Shown: one piece after another, positions 16,360-24,336 of the stretch | Position numbering within the stretch: the stretch's first letter is position 1 | Layout of the letters: each line of letters starts with the position of its first letter | NCBI GenBank assembly: GCA_000421085.1 | Contig: ATWE01000003.1 | Span: 394,357 to 458,356 of the forward strand | Source: Ensifer sp. USDA 6670 | GTDB taxonomy: Bacteria; Pseudomonadota; Alphaproteobacteria; Rhizobiales; Rhizobiaceae | Direction: 5' to 3' | DNA length: 64,000 nucleotides | The notes under the pieces: generated by a model | The model's database searches: none | The model's input: the letters and a program-made list of their open reading frames with translations, nothing else | Told to the model about the DNA's origin: nothing | Made by a program: the position numbers and the translations under genes

Positions 16360-17301
16360 TCAGGCCTGTTGCTCGCTGATGAATCGTTCGAGTTCCGCGC
16401 GTGTCGAAGCGCCTTCCATAGGGCCGAAGTGCATGACGGCGCGGGCGCCGGAAGCGGCGGCGAATTCAAGGGCCTCGCGAGGGCTGGCACCGTTGAGCCA
16501 GAAGCTGACGAAAGTGGCTCCGAAGCAATCGCCGGCTCCGGTCGGGTCGACCTCCTCGACACGGAAGCTCGGCAGAGAGAGCGCCGTCCCGGCATCGAAA
16601 TAGCTGGCGCCTGCCGAACCGCGTTTGACGACGACGGCTTTGATGCCTGATGCTAGGAGTTCCGCGACCGCCTGACCTTCCGTCTTTGCCTCGGTGAAGA
16701 GGAAGAGCTCGTCTCCGCTCGGCAGGAAGAGATCGGTCTCGGCGAGCACCGTCAGCAGCGCTTCGCGCATACCGGGGCTTTTTAGGATTTCCGGGCGAAG
16801 ATTCGGATCGAAGGAGACGGTGCCCCCGCCAGCCTTGACGATCCGGATCGCCGCGAGAATGCTCTCGACCACGCTCGGCGCGTAGAGCGACGAACCCATG
16901 ACATGGATATGGCTGCATTCGCCCACGAGCCGGGTCATGTGCTCGTCGAGCATGATCCTGCCGCAGGCGCTGTCGCGGATGTTGAACACGAAAGCGCGGC
17001 TGCCATCGGGCCGGTAGCGGACGAAGGCGCTGCCGGTCGTGGCGAGCGGATCGACCTCGATGCCGGAGATGTCGACGCCGTCGTCCTTGAGGCGTTGGAG
17101 GTTGACCGTGCCGAAATCATCCGCTCCGACGCGGGAGATGATCGCGCATGGCTGACCGAGCTTCCCGGCCTGGTCGATGAAGATGGCCGGTGCCCCTGAA
17201 GGGAAGGGGCCGATGAGCGGCGTCGCCTGGCGGAACCCGTCACCCTTCTCGGTCGCGATGATCTCGACGAGAATTTCGCCGATCGTCAGTATCTTGTGCA
17301 T
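16360..17301 (-). CDS. PfkB family carbohydrate kinase (possible tagatose kinase)
   Basis: A 313-residue ribokinase/PfkB-family kinase. It starts with ILTIGEILVEII. The C-terminal PfkB signature DPTGAGDCFGATF (about residue 250) contains the catalytic Asp and anion hole. It should phosphorylate an incoming sugar with ATP in the cytoplasm. The neighbouring KbaZ-family gene and ribose-type ABC transporter suggest a free ketohexose such as D-tagatose as substrate; that is inference from context. The spacing to the KbaZ gene is 2 bases and to the permease gene 23 bases, so all belong to one minus-strand operon. Confidence 0.85.
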   Translation of the reverse strand: MHKILTIGEILVEIIATEKGDGFRQATPLIGPFPSGAPAIFIDQAGKLGQPCAIISRVGADDFGTVNLQRLKDDGVDISGIEVDPLATTGSAFVRYRPDGSRAFVFNIRDSACGRIMLDEHMTRLVGECSHIHVMGSSLYAPSVVESILAAIRIVKAGGGTVSFDPNLRPEILKSPGMREALLTVLAETDLFLPSGDELFLFTEAKTEGQAVAELLASGIKAVVVKRGSAGASYFDAGTALSLPSFRVEEVDPTGAGDCFGATFVSFWLNGASPREALEFAAASGARAVMHFGPMEGASTRAELERFISEQQA

Positions 17302-17324
17302 GTGGATATCACTCGTGTCGGGGT

Positions 17325-18287
17325 TCAGCGCTTTGCCTGCTTGGCACGGACGTCGAGCCAGACGGCGACGAGGATCACCAGCCCCTTGACGATCAGCTGG
17401 TAGAAGTAGGGGACGGAGAGCATGTTCATGCCGTTGTTCATCACGCCGATGATGAGCGCGCCGATCAGCGTGCCAACCATCGTTCCGACCCCGCCGGCAA
17501 GGCTGGTACCGCCGAGAACGGCCGCGGCGATGGCGTCGAGCTCGTAGCTCATGCCCGCATTGGTCTGGGCGGAGAAAAGCCGCGAGGAAAGCAGAACGCC
17601 GCTGATCGCCGCCATCACCCCGGAGATCGTGAAGATCAGGATTTTCAGCCGGTCGACCTTGATGCCGGAGTAGACGGCCGCCTCACGGTTGCCGCCGGTC
17701 AGATAGGCGCGCCGGCCGAAGCTCGTCTTGCTGAGCACGATCTGATTGATGACGAAGAGAACGGCGACGACCCAGATGATGATCGGCAGCCCAAGGAAGC
17801 TCTCGGTGCCGATCGCCGTCCAGGTTTCGTTCTCGATCATGGCCGGCGCGCCATTGGTGGGCAGGCTCACCATGCCGCGATAGATGCCCATGGTCGCGAC
17901 CGTGACGATGAAGGACGGCAAGAGCAGCTTGGCCGTAAGCACCCCGTTCAACATTCCCATCAGGGCGCCGGCGGCGAGCGTCAGCGCAATCGCCGGCGCG
18001 AAACCCATTCCGAAGGCAAAGCATTGCGCCCCGACCATCCCTGCAACGGCGATGATCGAGCCGACGGAAAGATCGATCTCGCCGAGCAGGATCACCCATG
18101 TCATCCCGAATGCCGCGATCGCGACAACGGCGACCTGCTGCAGGATGTTCATGAAGTTGACCACCGTCATGAAGCGCGGGTTGAAGATGGAAAAGACGAT
18201 GCAGAGCACCACCAGCGAAAGGAAGATGCCGCCATACTGCTTGAGAGCCCGGACCAGGGCGGCTTTTGCTGCTGTATTCTGTGTCAT
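17325..18287 (-). CDS. Ribose-type sugar ABC transporter permease
   Basis: A 320-residue RbsC-like inner-membrane permease with about nine membrane spans. Diagnostic stretches are WVILLGEIDLSVGSIIAVAG near residue 65 and AAVLGGTSLAGGVGTMVGTLIGA near residue 240, the conserved coupling-loop region of this subfamily. It works as a homodimer with the ATPase encoded immediately upstream, whose stop overlaps this start by 4 bases (18284-18287), and with the binding protein at 19896-20786 to import a monosaccharide. Confidence 0.9.
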   Translation of the reverse strand: MTQNTAAKAALVRALKQYGGIFLSLVVLCIVFSIFNPRFMTVVNFMNILQQVAVVAIAAFGMTWVILLGEIDLSVGSIIAVAGMVGAQCFAFGMGFAPAIALTLAAGALMGMLNGVLTAKLLLPSFIVTVATMGIYRGMVSLPTNGAPAMIENETWTAIGTESFLGLPIIIWVVAVLFVINQIVLSKTSFGRRAYLTGGNREAAVYSGIKVDRLKILIFTISGVMAAISGVLLSSRLFSAQTNAGMSYELDAIAAAVLGGTSLAGGVGTMVGTLIGALIIGVMNNGMNMLSVPYFYQLIVKGLVILVAVWLDVRAKQAKR

Positions 18288-19795
18288 GAATGAAACCCTG
18301 TCGCGTGAGCCATTATCGTCTCTGGAGTTAGGCCGGAGCCTTCGAGCGTGGCCCCGGGCGCTCCCTCATGCATGACGACCACGCGGTCGCTCATTCCCAG
18401 GACTTCGGGCAGGTCGGAGGAGATCAGCAGAATTGCCGTTCCCTCGGCCGCCAGCTGGCGGATGATCTTGTAGATTTCGAATTTCGCGCCGACGTCGACG
18501 CCGCGGGTCGGCTCGTCGAGGATCAGCACCTTGGGTCGCGTGAGCAGCCATTTGGCGAGCACGATCTTCTGCTGGTTGCCGCCGCTGAGCGCGCCCGCCA
18601 GCGTTTCCAGCGAATTCGTCTTGATCGAGAGCTTCGCGACCTGTTCGGATGCCGCTGCCCGTTCCGCGCCGTTGCGGATGAAACCCAACCCTCCGGCGAA
18701 GTCGGCGAGAGCCGCCATGGATATGTTCCACTCGACGCTATGGCCGAGGACGAGCCCCTCTTCCTTCCGGTTCTCCGTCACGAAGCCGACGCCGCGGGCA
18801 ATGGCCTCGTCCGGGGAACGGAACCGCACCACCTGGCCATCGAGGCGCACCGTGCCGTTGGCGCTCTTCATGCCGAAAAGCGCATTCATCACCTCCGAGC
18901 GGCCGGAACCGACAAGGCCGAAGAAGCCGAGGATCTCGCCGGCGCGCACGTCGAAGGACACGTCCTGAAACTCGCCTTCGCGCGTCAGCCGGTCGACTGC
19001 AAGGACCGGGGCCGTGTCCGCCGCCAAATGGTGCACCGGCGGCGGATAGATCTCGTCCATGCGGCGCCCGACCATCAACGCGATCAGCGTCTCGATGGTG
19101 ACCTCGTCGCGCGGATGCGTCGAGACATATTCGCCGTCTCTGATGACGGTGACGTCGTCGCTGAGCCGCATGATCTCTTCCATGCGGTGGGAAATGTAGA
19201 TGATCGCGACGCCACGCTGCCTCAGCCGGCCGATAATCTCGAAGAGGATCTCGGCCTCGCTGTCGCTGAGCGACGAAGTCGGCTCGTCCAGAATGACGAC
19301 CTTCGCATCATGGCTCAGGCCTTTGGCGATCTCGACGAGCTGTCGCTGGGCGATCGAGAGATTGCCGACCTTCTCCGTCACGTCGATGGGAAGTCCGAGG
19401 TCGGCTACGATCCGGTGCGCCTGTGCGACGAGCGCCTTGTCGTTGATGAAGCCGAAACGGCGCGGCTCGCGCGTGGCGAGGATGTTCTCAGCGACCGTCA
19501 GATTGTTGCAGAGGCTCAATTCCTGGAAGACGATCGCCAGTCCGAGCGAGGCGGCCTCCTGGGGGTTGGCGGGCCGGTAGACCTGACCGTCGAGAACGAT
19601 CTCTCCCGACGTCGCCCCGTGCACGCCCGCGAGAATCTTCATCAATGTCGATTTGCCGGCGCCGTTTTCGCCGAGCAGCGTATGCACCCTGCCGCGCCGG
19701 ACTTCGAGCCTCATCGCCTTCAGGGCGGCGACCGGCCCGAAGGCCTTGGTGACATCGGTGATCTTGAGAATGGTATCCGCAGCGGAACCATGCAT
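18284..19795 (-). CDS. Ribose-type sugar ABC transporter ATP-binding protein (two ABC domains)
   Basis: A 503-residue RbsA/MglA-like ATPase with two nucleotide-binding domains. The first has Walker A GENGAGKSTLMK near residue 38, signature LSIAQRQLVEIAKGL and Walker B VVILDEPTSSL. The second half lacks a canonical Walker A (FGLVGSGRSEVMNAL), which is normal for this family, and has LSGGNQQKIVLAKWL and VLILDEPTRGVDVG. It powers import through the adjacent RbsC-like permease. A 100-base spacer with two strong hairpins separates it from the binding-protein gene upstream. Confidence 0.92.
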   Translation of the reverse strand: MHGSAADTILKITDVTKAFGPVAALKAMRLEVRRGRVHTLLGENGAGKSTLMKILAGVHGATSGEIVLDGQVYRPANPQEAASLGLAIVFQELSLCNNLTVAENILATREPRRFGFINDKALVAQAHRIVADLGLPIDVTEKVGNLSIAQRQLVEIAKGLSHDAKVVILDEPTSSLSDSEAEILFEIIGRLRQRGVAIIYISHRMEEIMRLSDDVTVIRDGEYVSTHPRDEVTIETLIALMVGRRMDEIYPPPVHHLAADTAPVLAVDRLTREGEFQDVSFDVRAGEILGFFGLVGSGRSEVMNALFGMKSANGTVRLDGQVVRFRSPDEAIARGVGFVTENRKEEGLVLGHSVEWNISMAALADFAGGLGFIRNGAERAAASEQVAKLSIKTNSLETLAGALSGGNQQKIVLAKWLLTRPKVLILDEPTRGVDVGAKFEIYKIIRQLAAEGTAILLISSDLPEVLGMSDRVVVMHEGAPGATLEGSGLTPETIMAHATGFHS

Positions 19796-19820
19796 GGCGG
19801 GCCTCCTTCAGCCGACCGGA

Positions 19821-19849
19821 GCGTATCCGGCACCATGCGCCGGATACGC
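19821..19849. repeat. Perfect 11-bp hairpin between binding-protein and ATPase genes
   Basis: GCGTATCCGGC (19821-19831) pairs with GCCGGATACGC (19839-19849) across 7 bases. In the minus-strand mRNA it lies just after the binding-protein stop, a usual place for structures that raise binding-protein expression over the membrane components. Confidence 0.6.
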
Positions 19850-19858
19850 CCGTGGTAT

Positions 19859-19880
19859 GCCGCCGCCCGATGGCGGCGGC
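19859..19880. repeat. Second GC-rich hairpin after the binding-protein gene
   Basis: GCCGCCGCC (19859-19867) pairs perfectly with GGCGGCGGC (19872-19880) over a 4-base loop, 15 bases beyond the binding-protein stop. It may act as a partial terminator or mRNA stabiliser together with the neighbouring hairpin. Confidence 0.55.
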
Positions 19881-19895
19881 CGTCCTGGGAGGGAC

Positions 19896-20786
19896 CTATT
19901 TCCGGGTGTAGACGCCCGGTACGATCGGCTGCTCGGCCGGTACCGTCTCGCCGGCGACGACCTTTACCGCGGTGTCGATCGCCTGCTTGCCCATCTGGTC
20001 GGGGAATTGCTGGATCACGCCGACCATCACCGGATTGGCGTCGACGGCATCGCGTGCTTCCTTCATCCCGTCGAAGCCGATGACCTTGACTTGCGATTCC
20101 AGTCCGGCGGCCTTGACGGCAACGGCCGCGGCAAGGGCGGCATCGTCGCCGAAGCCGAAAATGCCGGTAATGTCGGGGTTGGCCTGAAGCATGTTCTGTG
20201 CGGCGGCGAGGGCCTCAGCGCGGGTGATGCCGGTCTGGACCGCGACGATTTCCATTTCCGGATGCTTGGCGATTGCTTCCTTGAAACCGTTGACGCGGTT
20301 AACGACCGACTGAACCGTCGGATAGTCGACAATGGCGACCTTGCCCTTGTTGCCGAGAACCTCGGCCATGAGCTCGCCTGCCTTCACGCCGCCGGTGAAA
20401 TTGTCGGTGCCGATATGCGACGTCACCGTCGCGCCATTCGCCGGAACGTCGACCGTGATCACTTTGATGCCGGCTTTTTCCGCCTTTGCGATGGCGGCGC
20501 GTACGCCCTGGCTGTCGACAGGCGAAATGACGATGACATCAACGCCCTTGACGATGAAGTCCTCGACGTCGGCGAGCTGCTTGTTGAGGTCCTGATTGGC
20601 GATGGCCACTTCGAGCGCGACGTTCTTCTCCTTGGCTTCGGCTTTCATCGCCTCGGCAAGCTCGATGTAGAACGGGTGCTGCTGGGTCAGGAGCGATGCG
20701 CCGATGCCGTCGGCGAAGGCGCCGGATGCCAGCAAGGAGAGCGCTGTGCCGGCGACGAGCGTTTTGAGAATGCGGGGCATGTTCAT
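19896..20786 (-). CDS. Sugar ABC transporter substrate-binding protein (RbsB-like)
   Basis: A 296-residue periplasmic binding protein of the ribose/galactose (PBP1) class. Residues 1-25 are a signal peptide (LVAGTALSLLASGAFA). The mature protein opens with DGIGASLLTQQHPFYIELAEAM and contains DVIVISPVDSQGVRAAI near residue 85 and IFGFGDDAALAAAVAV near 200, typical of monosaccharide binders. I chose 20786 as start because a strong AGGGAGGAAAC ribosome-binding site precedes it; the frame stays open upstream but loses protein character. It is the first gene of the operon and presumably the most strongly expressed. Substrate is probably a ketohexose, by context. Confidence 0.9.
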   Translation of the reverse strand: MNMPRILKTLVAGTALSLLASGAFADGIGASLLTQQHPFYIELAEAMKAEAKEKNVALEVAIANQDLNKQLADVEDFIVKGVDVIVISPVDSQGVRAAIAKAEKAGIKVITVDVPANGATVTSHIGTDNFTGGVKAGELMAEVLGNKGKVAIVDYPTVQSVVNRVNGFKEAIAKHPEMEIVAVQTGITRAEALAAAQNMLQANPDITGIFGFGDDAALAAAVAVKAAGLESQVKVIGFDGMKEARDAVDANPVMVGVIQQFPDQMGKQAIDTAVKVVAGETVPAEQPIVPGVYTRK

Positions 20787-20883
20787 GGTTTCCTCCCTTG
20801 GAAACGGCGGGCCTTCAACGTTTGCAACCAGGCAGGCAGGCCCTCCCGTCCCTGACCTTGGCAGGGAGTAAACATCACAAAAC

Positions 20884-20897
20884 TTGTCGCGCGTCAA
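20884..20897. promoter_or_regulatory. Candidate LacI-family operator upstream of the sugar operon
   Basis: TTGTCGCGCGTCAA is palindromic except for one pair. It contains, on the minus strand, TTGACG that could be a -35 box. Short CG-centred palindromes over a promoter are typical LacI-family sites. The surrounding 20899-20940 is strikingly AT-rich. Confidence 0.35.
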
Positions 20898-20943
20898 TTT
20901 TAAAAAATACACATACCAATAAAAATAAGCGCACGAGAAAATA

Positions 20944-21321
20944 TCAGCTGGAGCTTCGGTCTCCCGGATATTGCGGCACCGGAAGGTGAGGCAACCAGCT
21001 CTCGCGCCGGATAACCCAGATCTCGTATTCGGGATTGAGAGCGGCCGGGGCGTCGTCCAGTGAACCGACGCGGATTTCGGTTTCCTCTTCTCCCGGGTTG
21101 AAGAGCCGCGATCCGCAATGGGGGCAAAAGCCACGGCCGGCGAATATCTTGACCTCGCCGGAGCTTTTGAAAGCCCGGGTGGGCCAGACGGCGAAGGTCA
21201 CGAAAGAAGAGCCGCTTTCCTTGCGGCAGTCCGCACAATGGCAAAGTCCCACCCGCAAAGGTTCTCCGCTCACCTCATATCTCAGCGCACCGCAAAGGCA
21301 CCCGCCTGTTCTCGTAACCAT
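20944..21321 (-). CDS. GFA/CENP-V family zinc protein
   Basis: A 125-residue protein of the glutathione-dependent formaldehyde-activating (GFA) family. The zinc-binding cysteines are all present: Cys8 and Cys10 (GGCLCGA), Cys27, Cys29 and Cys32 (LCHCADCRK), and Cys66 and Cys69 (FCPHCGS). Family proteins bind two zinc ions; only a few have shown activity towards glutathione adducts, so a specific function should not be assumed. The start at 21321 places the first CxC at the usual distance from the N-terminus. It is a single gene preceded by a REP-like repeat. Confidence 0.85.
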   Translation of the reverse strand: MVTRTGGCLCGALRYEVSGEPLRVGLCHCADCRKESGSSFVTFAVWPTRAFKSSGEVKIFAGRGFCPHCGSRLFNPGEEETEIRVGSLDDAPAALNPEYEIWVIRRESWLPHLPVPQYPGDRSSS

Positions 21322-21352
21322 CTGCTGGCATCTCCAATCTGGCTCGACCTCG

Positions 21353-21410
21353 AGCGGGATCAAGGAAAGGCTCATGCCCGTGTCCGCCCGCATCACGCTC
21401 CAACTCTTTC
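21353..21410. repeat. Rhizobial palindromic repeat, degenerate copy C
   Basis: AGCGGGATCAAGGAAA at 21353, then TCCGCCCGCATCACGCT about 30 bases later, followed by CCAACTCTTT. This aligns with the repeat at 35144-35194, but the central TTTTCC arm has decayed. Confidence 0.45.
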
Positions 21411-21544
21411 CAATCTTAGATGTTTCATGATTTGTTTTGGCCGGACAGGAAGCCGTCCAAGCCCGTCGAGGCGATGCGGCCCTTGGGGAGCGGGCGGCGT
21501 GACCCTATCTAAAAGGCGGTGCAACCACCTGAAGGCGAAGGCTC

Positions 21545-21919
21545 ATGTCAGACAAGCCGATCAGAATTCCAGGCCCCGACCATCCAATCACTGTCGAGCG
21601 CAATCCCGGACGCGTCGTCGTCAAGCTCGATGGCCGCGTCGTGGCCGATACGCGCGACGCGCTCACATTGCGCGAGGCGTCCTATCCGCCAGTGCAATAC
21701 ATCCCCCGCAGCGACGTCGACATGTCGCTGCTTGCGCGCACCGATCATGGGACCTATTGCCCCTACAAGGGCGAAGCGTCCTATTACAGCATCGCAGCCG
21801 GTGGCGAGCGCTCGAAGAACGCCGTCTGGACCTATGAGGACCCGCATGACGCGGTCCGTGAAATCAAAGACCACATGGCGTTCTATCCGGACCGGGTGGA
21901 TTCGATCGAGGAAATGTAG
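21545..21919 (+). CDS. DUF427 domain protein
   Basis: A 124-residue protein with a full DUF427 domain. Diagnostic are VVVKLDGRVVADTRDALTL, the YIPRSDVDMSLL stretch, HGTYCPYKGEASYYS (the conserved CxYKG element) and the end IKDHMAFYPDRVD. The fold is a small beta barrel; biochemical function is not established, although some fungal and bacterial members have been linked to nucleotide or aromatic chemistry. It stands alone with a purine-rich ribosome-binding site. No regulatory element was recognised. Confidence 0.85.
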   Translation: MSDKPIRIPGPDHPITVERNPGRVVVKLDGRVVADTRDALTLREASYPPVQYIPRSDVDMSLLARTDHGTYCPYKGEASYYSIAAGGERSKNAVWTYEDPHDAVREIKDHMAFYPDRVDSIEEM

Positions 21920-22030
21920 CGGCACTGTCTGCCCTTCTACGAGAAGGAGAGAACGGCCTGACCCAGTGATTGCTCCCACGCCGGAGGTAATTCTTCACTC
22001 GACAACCGGGCTGTCAGGTCGCGCTTCCGG

Positions 22031-22056
22031 GATTGCCGCGGCTTTCCGCGACAATC
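22031..22056. repeat. Inverted repeat between DUF427 and hydrolase genes
   Basis: GATTGCCGCGG (22031-22041) and CCGCGACAATC (22046-22056) pair at 10 of 11 positions around a 4-base loop, about 110 bases after the DUF427 stop. The rest of 21920-22161 shows nothing else I can identify. Confidence 0.4.
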
Positions 22057-22161
22057 CTTCCCCGAGGCGACGGTTCCATCCCCGGGGTAGGCAGGCTTGA
22101 GTTCTGGTTTTTCGGTTCCATTTGATGCTTGCAGGCACAACATCATGAAGCAGGTGGTCGA

Positions 22162-22893
22162 ATGACGCGGAACATCATGGCACTGGCTTTCACGGCCGTA
22201 ATCGGAATGTGCAGTGCAGGCGTGGCGCATGCAGAGCAGTTGGCAGCGAGATCGAGCACCAGCATAAAGAATGATCTCAACTATCTGATTTACACGCCGG
22301 ACGACTATGCGTCCTCCCGCAACGCGTATCCGCTTGTTGTGTGGCTACACGGCGGCGATCAGGGCGGGACCGATATCGAGAAAGTCAGATCGAGTGGCAT
22401 TCCGAAATTGATCGAGGAGGGAAAGAAATTCCCCTTCCTGGTGTTTTCACCTCAGAATCCGAGTGAAGAGCTGCTTTATCCGATCGAGAAAGTCGAGGCG
22501 GCGCTCGACGAGGTTTTGTCGAAGTATCGCGTCGATCGCGCGCGTGTCTATGTCATGGGGTTCAGCCGCGGCGCTTTCGCTGCTTGGGCCATGGCAGAAC
22601 AGTTTCCCGAAACATTCGCCGCTGTCGTTCCGATCGCCGGCGGCGGCAATCGCCACTACCTTAGCAGAACAAATGAAAAGGCAGCCTTCTGGGTGTTCCA
22701 CGGCACGAACGATCAAGTCATCCCTTTGTCGGATTCAGTCGTGCTTTATGAGCGGCTTGTGGGTCTGAAGCGTAATGCTCGTCTGAGTGTTTTGGAGGGC
22801 GTGGACCACTCGAGCGTCGAGCGGGCCGCCGTGAACGATCCCGAGCTCTGGGACTGGCTTCTGAAACAGCGGCTTGAGGTTGCGCCTGAGTAA
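22162..22893 (+). CDS. Secreted alpha/beta hydrolase
   Basis: A 243-residue alpha/beta hydrolase with a signal peptide (residues 1-24, ending AHA). After cleavage the order is LVVWLHGGDQGGTD (oxyanion-hole region near residue 62), the nucleophile elbow GFSRG with Ser135, the acid Asp184 in HGTNDQVIP and His216 in GVDHSS. This resembles the phospholipase/carboxylesterase and dienelactone-hydrolase-like secreted esterases, also PHB-depolymerase-like. It probably cleaves an ester in the periplasm. The start at 22162 places a normal signal sequence first; an earlier in-frame start at 22129 would spoil it. Substrate unknown. Confidence 0.8.
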   Translation: MTRNIMALAFTAVIGMCSAGVAHAEQLAARSSTSIKNDLNYLIYTPDDYASSRNAYPLVVWLHGGDQGGTDIEKVRSSGIPKLIEEGKKFPFLVFSPQNPSEELLYPIEKVEAALDEVLSKYRVDRARVYVMGFSRGAFAAWAMAEQFPETFAAVVPIAGGGNRHYLSRTNEKAAFWVFHGTNDQVIPLSDSVVLYERLVGLKRNARLSVLEGVDHSSVERAAVNDPELWDWLLKQRLEVAPE

Positions 22894-23062
22894 ACCTGTC
22901 AATCCTCTGTGCGTACCGCAAAATGCGAACGGCGTCTGCTTTGCGCGCCGTGTCGGCCAGAAAGGCCGGTGAAGCCGACACCGCCGCCGGTGAGCCGTAC
23001 GGCAGCTAGCGGCTTTCTCGCGACAATCAGTTGCTTCCCTCCCTATCACAAACCTGCCGGCT

Positions 23063-23573
23063 TCAGGTGAGTTTAGCGAGGATGTCGTCGACGACACTTG
23101 GGACCCTATACGCCGTGTCGACATTAATGCCGGCAGGAAGATACTCCCGGTTACGATGATAGCGGAGTACCAGGGCCCGCTCGGCCGGCTCGAAACCCGG
23201 CTCATTCGGCCGCCCATCCAGTCGTCGGTTCAACGTCTCAACGTCGATGTCGAGCACGAAAACCTTATCGAACAGGTCCAGGAATTTGTGGAAATTGCGC
23301 GAGCCGCCACAAAAGAACGTGGCGGGATGGGTGGTGTCGCCAGCAATAGCTCGGACCTTCTCGACAGACCAGATCCAGTGCGCGAATCCCCAAGCGATGC
23401 GGTCTGCGCCTTCGGGTGGTCCTGCGAGCGCCTGGCCTGTCTCGGGGGTCGCCGACATAGGCCAAAACGCGGTCACCATGGACGACATGGTAGCCCCGCC
23501 GCTCCAGTTCGGTAGCGACAGACGTCTTTCCAGTACCCGAGCTGCCTTCGATTAGATAGTTCTTGATGCCCAT
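23063..23573 (-). pseudogene. P-loop kinase-like ATP-binding protein, frameshifted
   Basis: Two minus-strand frames together make one protein. The first, from 23573, begins MGIKNYLIEGSSGTGKTSVA (Walker A) and reads to HGDRVLAYVGDP. The second continues ETGQALAGPPEGADRIAWGF and then FFCGGSRNFHKFLDLFDKVFVLDID up to the stop at 23063. The junction is a run of five G on the plus strand at 23444-23448; removing one base restores a single frame of about 170 residues, the usual length for this family of small nucleoside-kinase-like proteins. It is either a real pseudogene or a homopolymer sequencing error. It lies in a region with several other broken genes. Confidence 0.7.
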
Positions 23574-23677
23574 GGCCCTACCGCGACATAGCCACCTATG
23601 GAAAGTCTCCAAGAATCGACAGAGATCCGATCAACGAACAAATCGCTTTATTGTTGAATGAACGGAGGATTATCTCG

Positions 23678-23905
23678 TCATTCGCGCCAACGTTGTTTGG
23701 TGACGGTATCCGGATCAGCACTTTCAGAAAGGAGCCCTCGACCGATGAGTAGGCAAACCCGTAAGTGCTCGTCGAGATAGTTAAAATACGAGCTGAACTG
23801 AGCCGCGGGCGATGTTGAACGCCAGTGGATGTTTGAAAAGATTTCGAGGTCCACTTTTCGAGCAGTTAGCTTGTCAGCAGACGGTCCTCTGCCGGCCCCC
23901 CCACC
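23678..23905 (-). other. Coding-like C-terminal segment of unknown origin
   Basis: On the minus strand, an open segment of about 75 codons ends at 23678 and reads like natural protein (for example NIHWRSTSPAAQFSSYF and LRVCLLIGRGLLSE). It has no start of its own and runs in frame from the tauR-like remnant. I do not recognise a family. It may be the 3' end of a lost gene joined to the remnant by deletion. Confidence 0.3.
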
Positions 23906-23920
23906 CGAAGCTGCAAGATT

Positions 23921-24143
23921 CATCCTACCCCCGGCTCCGCGATCTGCGCCGCGGTCAGGGCCACGCCGTCGCCTATGCGGTTGCGCGCAAGCGACGAGTA
24001 GCCACGGTCCGTCGTCTTGCGGGAAGAAGGGGGACCCGGATTCGATCAGCACGCGGTCCTTGCGCAAAGCGTTCATCAGCAGGTCCGCATCGAGACCTTC
24101 CGGCCCCTCGATCCACACGGACGTGACGCCGAAAACCGCAATC
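23921..24143 (-). pseudogene. Remnant of a duplicated tauR 3' end
   Basis: This segment matches the 3' end of tauR (30253-30492) almost base for base over long stretches. It encodes SVWIEGPEGLDADLLMNALR and VLIESGSPFFPQDDGP, as in TauR residues about 415-460. About 16 bases that encode FFRMGY in the intact gene are missing, and the frame after that point is shifted. Only the end of the aminotransferase domain is present; the DNA-binding part and the rest are absent. It is a non-functional partial copy in the same orientation as tauR, about 6.3 kb away. Confidence 0.75.
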
Positions 24144-24197
24144 GTTTCGGTATCGGCGCGCCGATCTCTAACAGCCCCGGCATTTCGCCGCATTGTA

Positions 24198-24223
24198 GGA
24201 ACAGCAGGGACCGACTTCACGTT
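24198..24223 (+). promoter_or_regulatory. Candidate RpoE2/EcfG-type promoter
   Basis: GGAAC at 24198-24202, 17 bases, then CGTT at 24220-24223. It lies 113 bases before the next gene, whose leader shows no other obvious signal. Confidence 0.4.
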
Positions 24224-24336
24224 TTGAAATGAACGGTCACCGAAAATGAGTTCCGATTCGGTGCCAGTGCGGTCATGTCTTTGCGAAGCTCGTATGAGCC
24301 ATTGCTCGACGACACACGAATCAAAGAGCTGACAGC

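Noticed and set aside
20899..20940. AT-rich stretch upstream of the sugar operon as a replication origin or partition site
   Set aside because: It is only about 40 bases with no repeats or replication genes; it is better explained as promoter DNA.
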